Below, piece by piece: positions 10,369 through 22,046 of a stretch of DNA of 64,000 nt (position 1 is the first letter of the stretch; each line of letters opens with the position of its first letter). The stretch comes from Ophiocordyceps camponoti-saundersi (nom. inval.) (lineage: Eukaryota > Ascomycota > Sordariomycetes > Hypocreales > Ophiocordycipitaceae). The DNA lies in the NCBI GenBank assembly GCA_003339415.1, contig PDHQ01000028.1, forward strand, positions 124,001-188,000, given 5' to 3'. Under the pieces are notes generated by a model that was not told the DNA's origin, made no database searches, and saw nothing but the letters and a program-made list of their open reading frames with translations. The translations under genes were made by a program, and so were the position numbers.

Positions 10369-12035
10369 ATGAAGCCTTTGGGTGGTTTAGCACTTCGAAA
10401 ACTGGCCTCATATCCATTTTCAAGACCACCAAGAAGCTTCTCCTCTGCGCGAAACTGGTCCACGCCTCTCGCCGAGAAGCTCTTCGAGGCCATCTCGGTA
10501 AATCCATCGCCTTGGCCCCTCCTAGAGTAAAATATCATACAGGCGCAAAGGCCAGTAATAGCTGACGCTTTTCTCCCCTTTCCCCTTTGCCTCCCTTTCT
10601 TTCCACCCTTCCGAAAGACGACCGGACCCGTACCGCTCGCAAGCTACATGCGCATGTGCTTGACAGGCGATATAGGCGGCTACTACACTACCGGAGCCGT
10701 CAACACCCGTCAACCCTTCGGCTCGGCCGGCGACTTCGTCACTTCTCCCGAAATTTCCCAGGTATTCGGTGAGCTGATCGGCCTGTGGTTCGTTAGCGAA
10801 TGGATCAGTCAGGCGAAGCCTCGGCAGGGCGTACGATTGATTGAGGTTGGACCCGGCCGCGGCACGCTCATGGACGACATGTTGAGGGTAAGAAAGAAAT
10901 TTTGAGACATTGTGACCCTCATCGACTTGCTCACAGATGCTCGGAATTAAACGACAACCTTTCTTTAGACTATAGCGAGGTTTCCGGAAATGGCCGCTGC
11001 CGTCGACTCCGTCTTCATGGTCGAAGCCAGCCGCGGGCTGAGGGAGGTGCAGAAGAACCTGCTCTGCGGTCCGGACTCGCCGTCCGCAGAGTCCAAAGTC
11101 GGCTATCATAGTACCGGAAAGCACCTCGGAAAACCCATTGTCTGGACCGAGACGATCAAGTCCCTACCAGTTGGTGAAGAGCTCCCTCGAGAACCCTGTT
11201 CTTCGGCCCCTGCCCCCTGACCTTTTCGACGCAACCTCCAGAACCCGACGCAGTGCCCTTCATCGTGGCCCATGAGTTCTTCGACGCCCTGCCCATACAC
11301 GTCTTCCAATCTTCGCCCTCTGCCCCGACTCGCAGCACTAGGCACGCCAATCCGTCGTCACCTGTCATGGAGTGGCGCGAGATGATGGTGTCGCCCATGC
11401 CTAGTTCAGATTCCAATTCCGCAGCCGAGTTCCAGCTCGTTCTATCCTCGACCCCGACTAGACACTCTAGGTTTCTACCCGACTCGTCGTCCCGCTATCG
11501 AAAGCTCAAGCAGACGCCCGGCTCCGTCGTCGAGATCTGTCCCGATGCATCCATGTATGTCGCTGACTTCGCCGCCCGTATCGGGGGCTCCCACAAATAC
11601 CCGAAAACCAACCCTTCCGGCGCGGCTCTTATCCTCGACTACGGCACCTCTGACACCATCCCCGTCAACTCCCTCCGCGGCATCCGCCAACATCGCCTTG
11701 TCAGCCCCTTTTCCTCGCCGGGCCTCGTCGACCTCAGCGCCGACGTCGACTTCACTGCGCTCGCCGAGAGTGCCACCTTCGCCAGTGACGGCGTCGAGGT
11801 TCACGGTCCTGTCCCGCAAGCCGACTTTCTTCAAGTTATGGGAATTCGCGAGCGCGCCAGGGCACTGATACAGGGTGCTGACCAGCAGACTGCCCGGGTC
11901 GTCGATAAGGCTTGCAGCCGTCTCGTCGACCGCGGGCCCAACGGTATGGGCAGGCTGTACAAGGCGCTAGCCATACTGCCTGAGAATAGCGGCCGGCGGC
12001 GGCCTGTCGGCTTCGGAGGTGATGTAACGCTGTGA
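10369..12035 (+). CDS. NDUFAF7: Mitochondrial complex I assembly methyltransferase NDUFAF7
   Basis: Four exons (10369-10497, 10618-10887, 10969-11173, 11242-12035) encode 465 residues. NDUFAF7/MidA proteins methylate an arginine of the 49-kDa complex I subunit in the mitochondrial matrix. The first ~30 residues are Arg/Ser-rich without acidic residues, as in a targeting peptide. The domain begins GDIGGYYT, then GDFVTSPEISQVFGE, the SAM-binding loop LIEVGPGRGTLMDD, VAHEFFDALPIHVF, and LILDYGTS. The C-terminal half continues to FLQVMGIRERARALI. All junctions restore conserved motifs; the last one (SLPV joined to EPDAVPFIV) is the least certain. A Ser/Pro insertion around residues 245-285 is longer than in animal homologues. 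Confidence 0.95.
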
Positions 12036-12308
12036 AAAGAAAAGACGAAAAGAAACTAAAGACAACAATGAAAAGAGCAAGAGAAAATGACAACATGAAT
12101 AAATCAAGGGCGTACGAGGCTCAACGGTTACCTGCCCAGTCAGCTGAGAAAATGTAATTCTACAGGAAAAGGGGGGAGGGGGAAAAGGCGGAAGGACGGC
12201 TCCTACAGCATGTCCATCCAGCCCGACGCAAATCGTCCCGGCCAAGAAATAAACAAGGCCGAGCCCGGTTTTCATGGCGACGACGATTGTACAGTGGCTG
12301 ATGGGGCT

Positions 12309-14265
12309 TCACTTTGCTCGCACTAGCGTCGCGTCCTCCTCCTCGCTCCCAACGTCGGAGAGCTTGTCGCCATCTTCACCGACGGCGAAGATGGTCTCTC
12401 CTTCTAGAGATTCTCGCACAGGGCCCCGTCTCTGGCCTCCTTGTTGGCTTTCGGCTGTGGGTCCACGTGCGACGCTGGTGAGACCCGTGACAGGCGGTTG
12501 ATGCCTCTGGTGATGGCCACCGTGAGCCTCTTCCTCGTCTTCAAAATCCTCGGGGATGCCGATGTCGCCGATCTCAAAGTTCCCGTCATCGTCTTGGCCG
12601 ATCTCGTCACTCATGGCGAAGCGACGATTGTTCGCCGTTGGACGCCAGACGTACGCAATCCATACGACGTCACCAAAGTAGACGATGTTCAGCCATCCAT
12701 CCAGGACGAACCACCGCGTCTTCCAGTGAAACGGCACGAAGTCTGGATCGTTGACCGATGCAAAGGTAAAGCTGTTGAAGAAGAAGAAGCCGAAGATGAC
12801 GAGGATGCTGATAAGGATCGCCCACCAGAGCTTCCTGTACATGGCCTCTTTTGCGTTTTGCTTGCGCTCCCTCAGGTCCTTAAGTGTGAAGTTGAGCGAA
12901 TTGAGCGTCCAGACATAAAACGCCGTCAATGTTCCGGCCAAGGGAAGCACGATGAGTAGAACGAAAGGCCCTATGCGAAGAGTCAGCAGCCGTTACTAGG
13001 AACGAGGGTCCAGAAGCGTGCCTGCACTCTCCGGAGAGATGAGGAGACTGGTTATGGCATAAATCAGTCCGAAGACAAAATGGGCCGCCGCAAGCCAGCG
13101 GACGTAGATCATGGTGCGCCCGAGTGTCGGTTTCACCACACCGTAGCCCATGCAGACTATGAGCAACAAGAAAAAGGAGAAGGAATTTCGGGCCGCGTTG
13201 AGTACGCCAACGATGATGAGCAGAATTTTGGAGACCGCGTTGTTACCGATGCGATTTTGATAGTCTATTGAATCAGCACACGGCCAAAGGGAAGGGGGGG
13301 GCGAGAGGGAACGACAAACCATAGAAGCCCCAGGTCATAAGCATCTCAATGACCAAGAAAATGAGGATAGCGGTGATATAGTTCTGGACCGCCACTGCCG
13401 CTGGTTTAGCTGGTGAGACGCATAAGGAGACGGCCTGGCTCACAGATATCGTGGCGATGCTGGGAGTAGAGGAAGCCCCAGAAGACACAAACAAGCGCGT
13501 AGAGTATCGTCATGCCGCCGTAGAAGGGTAGCTTGGGTATTTGAGTGGCCGGCAGCTCCCCATACGCATTACGGAATTCTGTGACGAGACTATAGTTCTC
13601 GGCCGTGAAGACTTCAGTAACGACGCAGTAATACCCGGTCTTCTTGATGGGGTAACGGAAAGGGGCAGCTTCTTTCAGGTGAACGGCCTTGGAGAGGATG
13701 ACGGCATTGGACTTTGCAGTGGCATTCGGGGCGAGAATAAACTCGCCCACGGCTGAGCTATTGCAGCGGCCTTGCGAGACGGACTCATTATGGCAGAGTT
13801 CAAGTTGCTGTCGTAACGCGTGTGAGCACTCATTGGCCGTCGGGAAAAGGGCGACGTCTCACCAGCCCGGGCAGGTTAGGGTCGGGAACGCCAACGAGGT
13901 TCTTGTCGGCCCACTCGAAGATGATGAGGCTAGCTATCGGGTCGCTGCCCTCGGGAATGGTGGAGTTGAGAAATTTGATTTCGATGAAGGGGTCAACAGG
14001 TCCTCCCCACGTCGCTCGACTGTACATGCCTACGAGGCCATCAGCGCCAGCTTTGAAAAATGTATATGGAATGGTCTGGAAGCGAACCAGAGCAGTATTG
14101 ACGGTTCTTTTCGGATTGGTCCTATGAAGCGTGGAAAAGAAAGGAGGTTATCAACCTGAAGCTCTTGCGAATGCCAAGGGAGGGCGCAAGTACCATGGCA
14201 ACTTCGAGCGCCCCAGCTGTGCATAGGAGTAAGCTCAAGAAGCTGAGGCTTGAAAACAGTTTCAT
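12309..14265 (-). CDS. PTM1: PTM1/GPR107-like seven-TM protein
   Basis: Six exons (14265-14156, 14121-13863, 13807-13444, 13394-13320, 13264-13022, 12970-12309) give 570 residues. A signal peptide (MKLFSSLSFLSLLLCTAG) precedes a lumenal domain with GMYSRATWGGPVDPFIEIKF and paired cysteines, then seven membrane segments beginning at FYGGMTILYALVCVFWGFLY; the third segment carries NAARNSFSFFLLLIVCMGYG. The acidic C-terminal tail faces the cytosol. The family (lung 7TM receptors) resides in Golgi/endosomes in yeast and animals; the role in trafficking is inferred. The junction between exons 5 and 6 needs a GC donor (13021) to give the conserved SPESAGPF; a GT donor six bases earlier would drop two residues. 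The first-exon donor GTTGAT is weak. Confidence 0.88.
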
Positions 14266-15007
14266 GTTGGGCGGTCGTCGTAGCACGAGAGTAGCCGAGA
14301 TGGAGTTTGGCAGCGAGGGCTTGCTGGTAGGTGGACGAGCCCGGCGAGGGCGGCTGGAAGGGCGATGATGCGCAAGGACTGGCGAGCCTATTTCATCTCG
14401 ATGCTCCTCGAACAGAGTGCAAGACGGCAGGGCCTAGTACTTGAAAAGAGTAGCTTCTATGCGTTAAGAGTGAAGGCTTTGTCGTTGATGAGGACACAAA
14501 GAGAGGACGGAAGAATCAGCAGGGAGATTGGGAATGGACTTCTTAGGTGGCAGCTTTTCTGCAGCGGCAGACTTACATAAACACACTCCTGGCCCAGGGG
14601 GTAAGAGTGGTTTAGGCTCCGTCAGCTCCGGGAGCCTCCTCCTACTGACTACCCAGGTAGGTCGTGTCCTCGCTTGAATTGTTAGACGGTGCTATTTCAT
14701 GCGACGACAGAGTCGACATCGAGAAAGATCGCCTCTGGGATCTTCAACGCTCCGGGCACGTCTCGAGCCGAGGCAGCTGTGATCGGTCCATCATCGCTTA
14801 AATACCTACCCTGGTAGTGACGTATGAGGCACGCGCGAACCAGAGGGACAAGCGCGACGGTGTGCCGATAAGATAAGAAAACCACGTCCATCCACCCGAC
14901 GATCCCTTCTCTCTAGGCATGACTCGTCCAGCTTCAACTCGACCGAGTCTCTACCGCCTTTTCTCCTCCGTCTCTTCCTCCTGTCTTGCGCCTCGCTCCC
15001 CGACACG
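14266..15007. promoter_or_regulatory. Divergent intergenic region, PTM1 / U-box cyclophilin
   Basis: About 740 bp between divergent start codons. Short TACCTACC / CCTACC motifs occur near 14640-14665 and 14805-14815. No protein-like frame and no strong secondary structure were noticed. Confidence 0.5.
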
Positions 15008-16856
15008 ATGGGGAAAGGCACTGACAAGCTCTATGTAAATATCACTGTCCGCATGCATTAATGCATCTACTGACGCAAAGGCCCTGGAATGAAAGATAAC
15101 ACACTCCGAATGGTCATCATCCGACGCCTATTCGGCCAACGTCGGTGCCAATGCCTCATCGCGCAACAGTGTTCATGGCGTCCCCTTTCGTCGCCTCCCC
15201 TTCAACTACTGCGCCGCCAGTCTCCAACCATTCAAGAACCCCGTCTGCACACCTGATGGCACTGTTTTCGACGTCGAGGTCATTGGCGCCTGGCTCGACA
15301 AGCACCCGAGTCAAAACCCGGTCGATGGGAAGCCTCTGCTGCAAAAGGACCTCATCAAGCTCAATTTTGCCACAAATGCCGAGTCTGACTCTTTGACCGG
15401 CAAAAGTGGCCTCGTCGATCCCGTCACGTACAAGGTCTTCACCGACAACACGCACATCGTTGCCATTCGTCATGGAGCATACGCGAATGTCTTCGCCTGG
15501 GAAACTGTTGAGCGCATGAACATTAAGCCGAAGCTGTGGCAGGACCTGGTGGATGATAAACCCTTCAAGCGCACCGACATCATTACCCTTCAAGATCCTC
15601 GCAATGCCGCTGGCCGCGATCTGGAACAGTTCAAGTACCTGAGAGATGGAAAGACGGCTCAGATGACGAAGGATCAGCAGGAAGCACGCGACGCCAGTAA
15701 CATCAACGCCGAGGCCCTTGGCAGCATGGGCGACAAGATCTCCAAGGCCAGAGCTGCTGTCGACAAAGCACGTAAGGCCCGCGAGGCCGGCAATGACGTA
15801 AACCGCAGCGCCGGTGCGCTTACCAAGTCGTCCGCCGCTATCGTCTCAGCGACACACAGCAAACCCGCGATTCAGCAAAAGAAACAAGCTCCGAATGCGG
15901 CGGCATATACCACTGGTCGGGCTGCTGCTAGCTTCACCAGCACGGGCTTAACGCCAGAGACGAGTGGCGAACGGGCGCTGCTCAGCGACGAGGAGTTTAT
16001 GCTCAAGCCAAGACGCGTCAAGAGCAAGGGCTTCGCCAAGATGGTGACGAACCTGGGTGACTTGACGATTGAGCTACAGACCGAGACGGCGCCCAAGGCC
16101 GTGTGGAACTTTCTCCGGCTCGCGCAAAAGGGCTACTACGAAGGCGTAGCTTTCCACCGGAACATTCCCAACTTTATGATCCAGGGAGGAGATCCGTCTG
16201 GTACAGGCAAAGGCGGCTCCAGCATATGGGGAAAGTACTTCAACGACGAGTTTGAAGGCCCCCTCACGCACAATGCTCGGGGAATAGGTAGCCGAACTCC
16301 GTCCTCCATCAAATCTTGCTGTGAAAAGGGGACATACACTAACGGTAATGACAAAGTATCCATGGCCAACAAGGGAAAAAACACAAACTCTTCACAGTTC
16401 TTCATCACCTACAAGCCCGCCTCGCACCTCGACCGCAAGCACACCATCTTCGGCCGCATCCAGTCCGGCACCGATGTCCTCGCCAAGATGGAAGCCGTGC
16501 CGACGGACGGATCCAACAGGCCGCTCAACAAGATCTTCATCAAGAAAATCCTTGTCCTCATCGACCCGTTCGAAGAGTTCCAGGCCCAACGACGTGAGGA
16601 ACTACGTATGGAACAGGAGCGAGAGGATGTCCGTATGCGAGGTGGTACGGATGACGACAAGACGACCTGGACCGGGAAGCGGATCCGTCCCGACGTCTCA
16701 CGTCAGGAGAATGCTGCCGACCTCGGCGTCGGTAGGTATTTGAAGGATGATGCTGTACGCTCAGCAGGTGGAGAAGTTGTCGGCTCGTGGGACGAGCCGG
16801 TGAAGAAGAAGTTCAAAAGAGGTGGTGCTGAGTTTGGGAACTTCGATGGCTGGTAG
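15008..16856 (+). CDS. U-box cyclophilin (PPIL2/Cyp8-like peptidyl-prolyl isomerase)
   Basis: Exons 15008-15034, 15096-16287 and 16357-16856 encode 572 residues. The start MGKGTDKLYITHSEW is the conserved opening of this family. A U-box-like domain lies near residues 40-105 (FNYCAASLQPFKNPVCTPDG, then NPVDGKPL), a second related zinc-less module follows (DPVTYKVFTDNTHIVAIR), and the cyclophilin domain spans about 318-475 with FHRNIPNFMIQGGDP, NTNSSQFFITY and LDRKHTIFG. The usual active-site Arg (FHR) is present. Human PPIL2 and relatives are spliceosome-associated, with E3 activity reported for the U-box. The Lys/Arg-rich tail could be nuclear-targeting. The second intron (69 nt) is a multiple of three without a stop. 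Confidence 0.95.
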
Positions 16857-17328
16857 ACGGCGAGAGTGGAGAAAATGGTAATCGCCACGTCGATGAAGCC
16901 TGGGGCAGTGTCTGATGAGATGGCGTCTGCAAAGGTAATCGTAAAGCCTCCATCTCCCTTGTCTTCACGCTCTAACACGCCGTCGTCTCTGCCAGACCTC
17001 CTCGACCGGAGTAAATCCCCACTTGCAGCCTCATCTGAGACAGAGATGACGAGAGTGATATTTGGAAAGTAAGATACAAAAGAACGAAGCCTCCTGTTGC
17101 CGAGTCGAGAGCTTCTCGAATCTAGCCGGCGATCCAGCCCTCCGACTGCATATTGTGCACTCCAAAGAGAAAAAGAATGCTATGTACTCCGCAAGTACGG
17201 ATACAAGCAAATCATCTGTTCATGACCAATTGCGTCCCTGAAATATCTATACTATATGCAAAGCGACGCGCCACAAGGGTCGTACGTACCTGGGAAGATG
17301 GGTAAAGTATACATATTCTGCGAGGCTT
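16857..17328. other. Convergent intergenic region
   Basis: About 470 bp between the stops of the cyclophilin and GH64 genes, serving as both 3' flanks. No gene or repeat of note. Confidence 0.5.
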
Positions 17329-18495
17329 TCATTTCACCAATGGCCTTCCCACAGCAACAGTCAACAGTCTTGGGTTAGGATCATTCACAAAGCCCGACTG
17401 GTCCTTACCGCCCGCAGGCCCAACATCGTCGTAGGGAAAGGCGTAGCCACGTCCCTCGACGGCGGCTTCGTGGCAAGCGCGCGCGTAGTGGTTCGTCACC
17501 GATCCTTGGTAGTAATTCTCCACCTTCTCACTATCCGGCTGGTCGGTGTTGGCCATAAGTGTCGAACGGTTCAGCGCCGCAGCCAGCCGCGCGCCAATGT
17601 TGAGCCTCAGCATCTGCTCCGAAGCGTCCCCGCCACTTCCGGCGGCAAAGGGCCCCGTGCTGCAGGAGAAGACGTCGGCTGCGGTGGGCCGGGTAAATGA
17701 ACTGCCGCCGGGGCCGGTAAAGACAAGCCGGCCGTCAGAGGGCCGAACCCGGCCACGGACCTTGCCCCACGTGAACTGGGTGTCGACCGTCAAGTCCTCG
17801 GCCGCGTACTTGCGCCACACAGCGTCGACGTAGTCCTGATAATAACCGTCGAAAAGGCCCGGAACTAGGACGCCGCCGGCGTTGGGGCTGAGAACTCGCA
17901 GCGGCGTCGCGTAATCGCCGGCGCGGCGGATCACCAGCTTATCCCAACCGCGACCGTCACGGGCGGCCTGCTGCTCGAGCGCAGCGCCGATGCGCTCTCG
18001 GCCATCGGACAGCAAGCCGGGCACCGTCTTTACGGCGCCGTTACCCGTGACGAGCTGCAAAGAGATGGGCAGGCTGACGAAGTCGACAAATGACACGTTG
18101 GCGTACAGCTCGTTCTCGTTCCAAGTAAATTCGCAGAAGCCCCAATCGAGGTCGTAGTTGGCGTCAGACGTGTTCGTCGCCGACGGCTCCACCAGCGCCG
18201 GCCCCGGGTTGACGAAAAAAGTCAGTGGCCGGGCCTTGGAGAACCAGATGCGGGCTGCCGAGATACGCGGCATCTTGACGACGCGCGAGCCGTTGCGACC
18301 GCCCAGCTTGATGGCGCAGTCGGCCGCGAGGGGTTGCAGTGTTGAGCCTGGCGAGGCTGGCCGGTAGAGGGTTTTGCCATCAGCCGTTATCAAGACAAGT
18401 CCCTTATCATCGGACCCCGTGACGTGAGCGTAGAGCTCGGTGGCGTCGTCGGTGTCATTGCGCAGAACGACGTCGAGAGTGGGTCCCACTGTCAT
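17329..18495 (-). CDS. GH64 endo-beta-1,3-glucanase
   Basis: A single exon of 388 residues that covers the GH64 fold from end to end. GH64 enzymes cleave beta-1,3-glucan, typically releasing laminari-pentaose. Recognisable blocks are the N-terminal thaumatin-like part (LDVVLRNDT, VLITADGKTLYRPASP, AARIWFS, LTFFVNPGPALVEPS), WGFCEFTWNENELYANVSFVDFVSLP, then NRSTLMANTDQPD, NHYARACHEAAVEGRGYAFPYDDVGP and GGKDQSG near the C-terminus. The Met at 18495 begins directly at the domain and no signal peptide is visible, as in many fungal GH64 models; an upstream exon with a signal sequence cannot be excluded. A 72-bp (TTC)n tract on the coding strand lies 60 bp upstream. Its neighbour GH16 is on the same strand. 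Confidence 0.93.
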   Translation of the reverse strand: MTVGPTLDVVLRNDTDDATELYAHVTGSDDKGLVLITADGKTLYRPASPGSTLQPLAADCAIKLGGRNGSRVVKMPRISAARIWFSKARPLTFFVNPGPALVEPSATNTSDANYDLDWGFCEFTWNENELYANVSFVDFVSLPISLQLVTGNGAVKTVPGLLSDGRERIGAALEQQAARDGRGWDKLVIRRAGDYATPLRVLSPNAGGVLVPGLFDGYYQDYVDAVWRKYAAEDLTVDTQFTWGKVRGRVRPSDGRLVFTGPGGSSFTRPTAADVFSCSTGPFAAGSGGDASEQMLRLNIGARLAAALNRSTLMANTDQPDSEKVENYYQGSVTNHYARACHEAAVEGRGYAFPYDDVGPAGGKDQSGFVNDPNPRLLTVAVGRPLVK

Positions 18496-19174
18496 GGCTT
18501 TTCTTTATATGGGCCGGATAGAAAGAGCAGAAGAAGGAGATGAAGAAGAGGACGAGAAGAAGAAGAAGAAGAAGAAGAAGAAGAAGAAGAAGAAGAAGAA
18601 GAAGAAGAAGAAGAAGAAGAAGAAGAGACAGAAGCAAGGACTTGTTGCAGGCGAATTGGTCAAAAATCGATGAGTAATTCAAAACGCCAATGCTGTCCAG
18701 TGTCCACTGTCATCGCAGATTCGATCATTAAATTCCCAGGTGTCGGAGGGCGTTAAATAGATAAAGGGTATCGCAAGGCCATGGCCCCTTGCAGCCCCGT
18801 CGTTGTTGGTTTCCACCGGCCGCCGCGCCCCGTTCCGTTCCGCCCGCCCCCCTTGCCCCGCCCCCGCGTGGCCCCCCCGTGGATCGGCGGGTCCTCGGCG
18901 GGACCGGAAGTGGAAGTGTCGTCTTTGGCACGTGGGTAAGCGGCTGCGCCCTGTTTCTACCTCCGAAACATCATCCGCGCCCTCCTGCAAACTGGAATAA
19001 AGGCTGCATCATGGCAAAAAGGCCCTCGTCATCAGACAGACTGTTCCCTTTCATGGACCATCACCTGAGACGCCACATTCGACTCGGGCAGATCGCCGCA
19101 AAGTGGCGTTAACCCTAACAACTGATTGGTAGCTTCAACTTACACACGAACAAGGTGACAGAAATGAGGCGCTG
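18496..19174. other. Intergenic region, GH16 to GH64
   Basis: About 680 bp carrying the 3' flank of GH16, the promoter of GH64 and the GAA microsatellite. A C-rich stretch (18820-18885) is notable. No gene is supported. Confidence 0.5.
18555..18626. repeat. (GAA)n / (TTC)n microsatellite
   Basis: About 24 uninterrupted GAA units on the plus strand, bordered by interrupted GAAG-rich sequence (18530-18640). On the strand of GH64 this is a TTC tract in the promoter or 5' leader, 60 bp before its start codon. Confidence 0.97.
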
Positions 19175-20342
19175 TCATGAGCGCGGCCCTCGTTGACTCT
19201 CGCGCCCGGTGCCATTCACAAGCACAGCAAGCGTCGCCATCACCACGGCCATCAATCCCGGCATCCCATAGCCTCCCCGGTCTCCACATCCGCTGTCCAC
19301 ATCCCCGCCAATCTTGCGTGACCCGCCCTCAGTAAAGAAGTGGCCTCCCGTGCTCGCGTTGTCTGCCGTTACGTCTGGAATATTGCATATGGCTGCGCCG
19401 CGAGATTGGCGGCAACGGTCCTCCCAGTTCGACCTGGCCTTGTTTTCCGAAGAGTTGAAGTAAGCCTTAACGTAGCTCACCGTCAGCAGGGCGTCCTGCG
19501 TCGGCGGACCGCCTGACCACTTGGGGTCGCCATTGCTCCAATGCTGGAGGATGAGATGGCCGGGAGCCGTGGGCATCTCATCGCCCTCCATCTCGGCCAG
19601 CTTGACGCTATCAGCGTAGAAGATGACGCGTCTCGGTATGTAATCAAACCGATACTCGTGAAAAGCGGCCGTTGGGTCAAAGGTGAGGTTGACCCGCTTG
19701 TAAGTGGCCGTTCTGCTTGCGTCGTAACCTGCCTCCATCGATTTCCTAGACTGTATGACGAGGTTAACCGGATACACGCGCCTGCCAGCGTCATACTCTT
19801 GAGATAGAAACTCCATGTCAATTTCTTGCGAGTCGTTGAGGTACTTAGAGAGTTTAGCGACTGGTTTCGCGACGACAACGAGTCGCACACACCCAGAAGA
19901 AGGCAGCGCATGTGCCATTGACGGCCGTCAGCTTCATGCCAGCACGATACGACCCCCAGTGCAAGTCGTTCCTTGCGGAATCCATCTCTGCCGCGGTCAC
20001 TGCATCGTTGTTAAGCACGCCGTCGACGCGCAGCTGGAGTGAGGGTGAGTCTTGAGATTTATCGGCGGCTGTCGCCGCATCATGTGATGACAAGATGTTG
20101 TCCAAACTGAATGACTTTCCGTATCTACCACGGCCAGCCTTGGCCGAGACGTTGAATTGCTGGCGAACCCAGTCTTGATCCTCTGAGATGTTGCGCGGCT
20201 TTGTGAAGTCGCTCTCAAGCAAGTCTGTGAACAGCAAAGGTCCGCCACCGTCGCGGCTGACGTTGGCGGCATAACCGCATTCGCAGAGCGCTGCCGCAAG
20301 TCCAAATATGAAGAAAGGGAGCAAGAAGCCGAGTGATTTCAT
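19175..20342 (-). CDS. GH16 family glycosidase/transglycosylase, secreted
   Basis: Exons 20342-19893 and 19843-19175 give 372 residues in frame. A signal peptide (MKSLGFLLPFFIFGLAAALC) leads into a concanavalin-like jelly roll. The catalytic motif is intact as EIDMEFLS (nucleophile and acid/base glutamates), preceded by the intron after CAAFFW. FHEYRFDYIPRRVIFYADS and LILQHWSNGDPKWSGGPP follow the usual GH16 order. Several N-glycosylation sequons are present. The C-terminus has a Cys-containing linker (NWEDRCRQ, CNIPD) and a hydrophobic segment (GLMAVVMATLAVLVNG) followed by a charged tail, so a membrane anchor is likelier than a classical GPI signal. The substrate is probably beta-1,3(4)-glucan or cell-wall glucan; the subfamily is not decided. 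Confidence 0.9.
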
Positions 20343-22046
20343 CTTCTAATTCGGTAAGGATCGACGGGAGCTAGTAGCAAGCAGACCAATGGGGTAGCAA
20401 GGAGTGTCGAAAAAGCAGCGCCAGGAAGGCAAAGCAAAGAAGCACAACCACCCAGCCAAGGCACGGCAAAGAAAAAGACGTAAATGAAGAGACAAAAAGA
20501 AAAGAAGGCAAACAAAGCCAGTCAAGGCCTTGGGCCTGTCTGAGGGCAGTTAGAGCAAACAGCCGTCAGGAAAGGGGACAGAGAAAGAAAGGGGGGAGGG
20601 GAACCAGGCAGAACGTGCGATTATTCATGGGGGGTCAGGTGCGTGTCACGCGTCTTCCATCTCACCGTCCCAGACCGCGCGCTCGGGAGCGGGTACCTGG
20701 CAGCCTGCAGCAAGCCTGCAGCGATTTGCGGTACTCGTCCCTTTCTATTCGCAGGAACCTGCTGCTGTACCTGTCATATCGCACTTGATGACGGCGTCGA
20801 CTCCGAGGCGGCACGGATGAAGGCCTCTCTTCTCTTTGGGTCTTTTCTCTGGCCGTCTGCACTGTACGGATATCCGTACGTCAGTTACCTGGTAGGTACC
20901 TAGTAAGAGAGGCAGGAGAGATTTAGGAGACTCAGAACTTAGGAACGACATATATCGTATCTTATCTGGACTACACACCGGGTCCGAGACACGCAATCTC
21001 ACCAGCAGCGTCTTCCACGGACCACTCGCTGCTTTGAATGGCATGTTTATCATCATCGTCATCAAGGCCCTTCGACAAACGTCGGAGTAGCGATTATCTA
21101 CAAAAAGCCTCAGTTATTTATACACCTTTGGCAAGCTTGCTTTGCTTCCTTCAACCCATCCAAGCGCGGCAATTTGTATATCGAACAAGGTATCTGAGAA
21201 GTCGAGCGGCGAAGACTCCAACGGGATGCGCGCAAATCATTCAAAGCCCGGAACCATTTTTCGCGGGCGATAAACAAGGCAACATGAGAAAGAACGAGAA
21301 ATGTCGGCGCCTATTGAAACAGTAAGAAGAAGTCGACAAAAGGAAAGGCGTGCCATCATTTCGATGCCACTCTCCTGCAGCCGTCAGCACGCCTCTCCAG
21401 CATTCAATTTCCTGCCGAGCCCCCTAGCTTCGCAGACCAACCGTCTCACTTGGCTCCGCCATTCATCTCCATTAGACAATCATTACCAACGACAATTGAG
21501 CCTACTGCGCCCACCAACTTGGTTTGGCCGCCATCCTGCGTTTCTGGCGAGCATTGGAGGGAAAAGAATATAAACAGAGACAGACCCCCATTCACTGCCC
21601 CGCGCCTCAGGAATGGAGAAGAATAAGGGGCGGGAGGGGTCGAAGAAGGGAAGGGGGAAAAAGAAACCCCGGGAAAAAAGAAACAGAAAAAGAAACAAGA
21701 AAGGGGGGAAATTTCTCAAGCCAATGCCCTTCGAACAGGGGCGTTCGAGTCATCAACATGGAAACCTTGTTAGTGCCGAGAGAAAAATGCGCAGGACAGA
21801 AAATAGCAGCTCGTGTTATCCAGTCGTCCGCAGAAGTGGAAAAGAAATCGTTTCAATCGTTGTTTCTCAAAGTTAATACACGCTATCCTCGTCTGCCCCC
21901 TGAGAAGTCATCGAGGGGGTGGATACGTTCGAGGAAGCTTCGCGGTCATCGACATAACCGACGAGGGCCTGCGAATGTAGCTTGAATGATTCGCCCATCA
22001 GGCGTGTGATTCTGTGCAACCCTCGTTAGCAATATTCCCTCAATTC
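20343..22046. other. Intergenic region, regulator to GH16
   Basis: About 1.7 kb with no supported gene. It contains purine-rich runs (20400-20600 and 21600-21720), a perfect 16-bp palindrome GTACGGATATCCGTAC at 20864-20879 followed by GGTAGGTACCTAG, and otherwise unremarkable sequence. It includes the GH16 promoter on the left and the 3' flank of the C2H2 regulator on the right. Confidence 0.5.
20864..20879. repeat. Perfect 16-bp palindrome
   Basis: GTACGGATATCCGTAC equals its own reverse complement. Half-sites (ATCCGTAC / GTACGGAT) recur in other intergenic regions of the window, for example near 728-748, 25955-25965 and 35766-35776. Confidence 0.9.
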
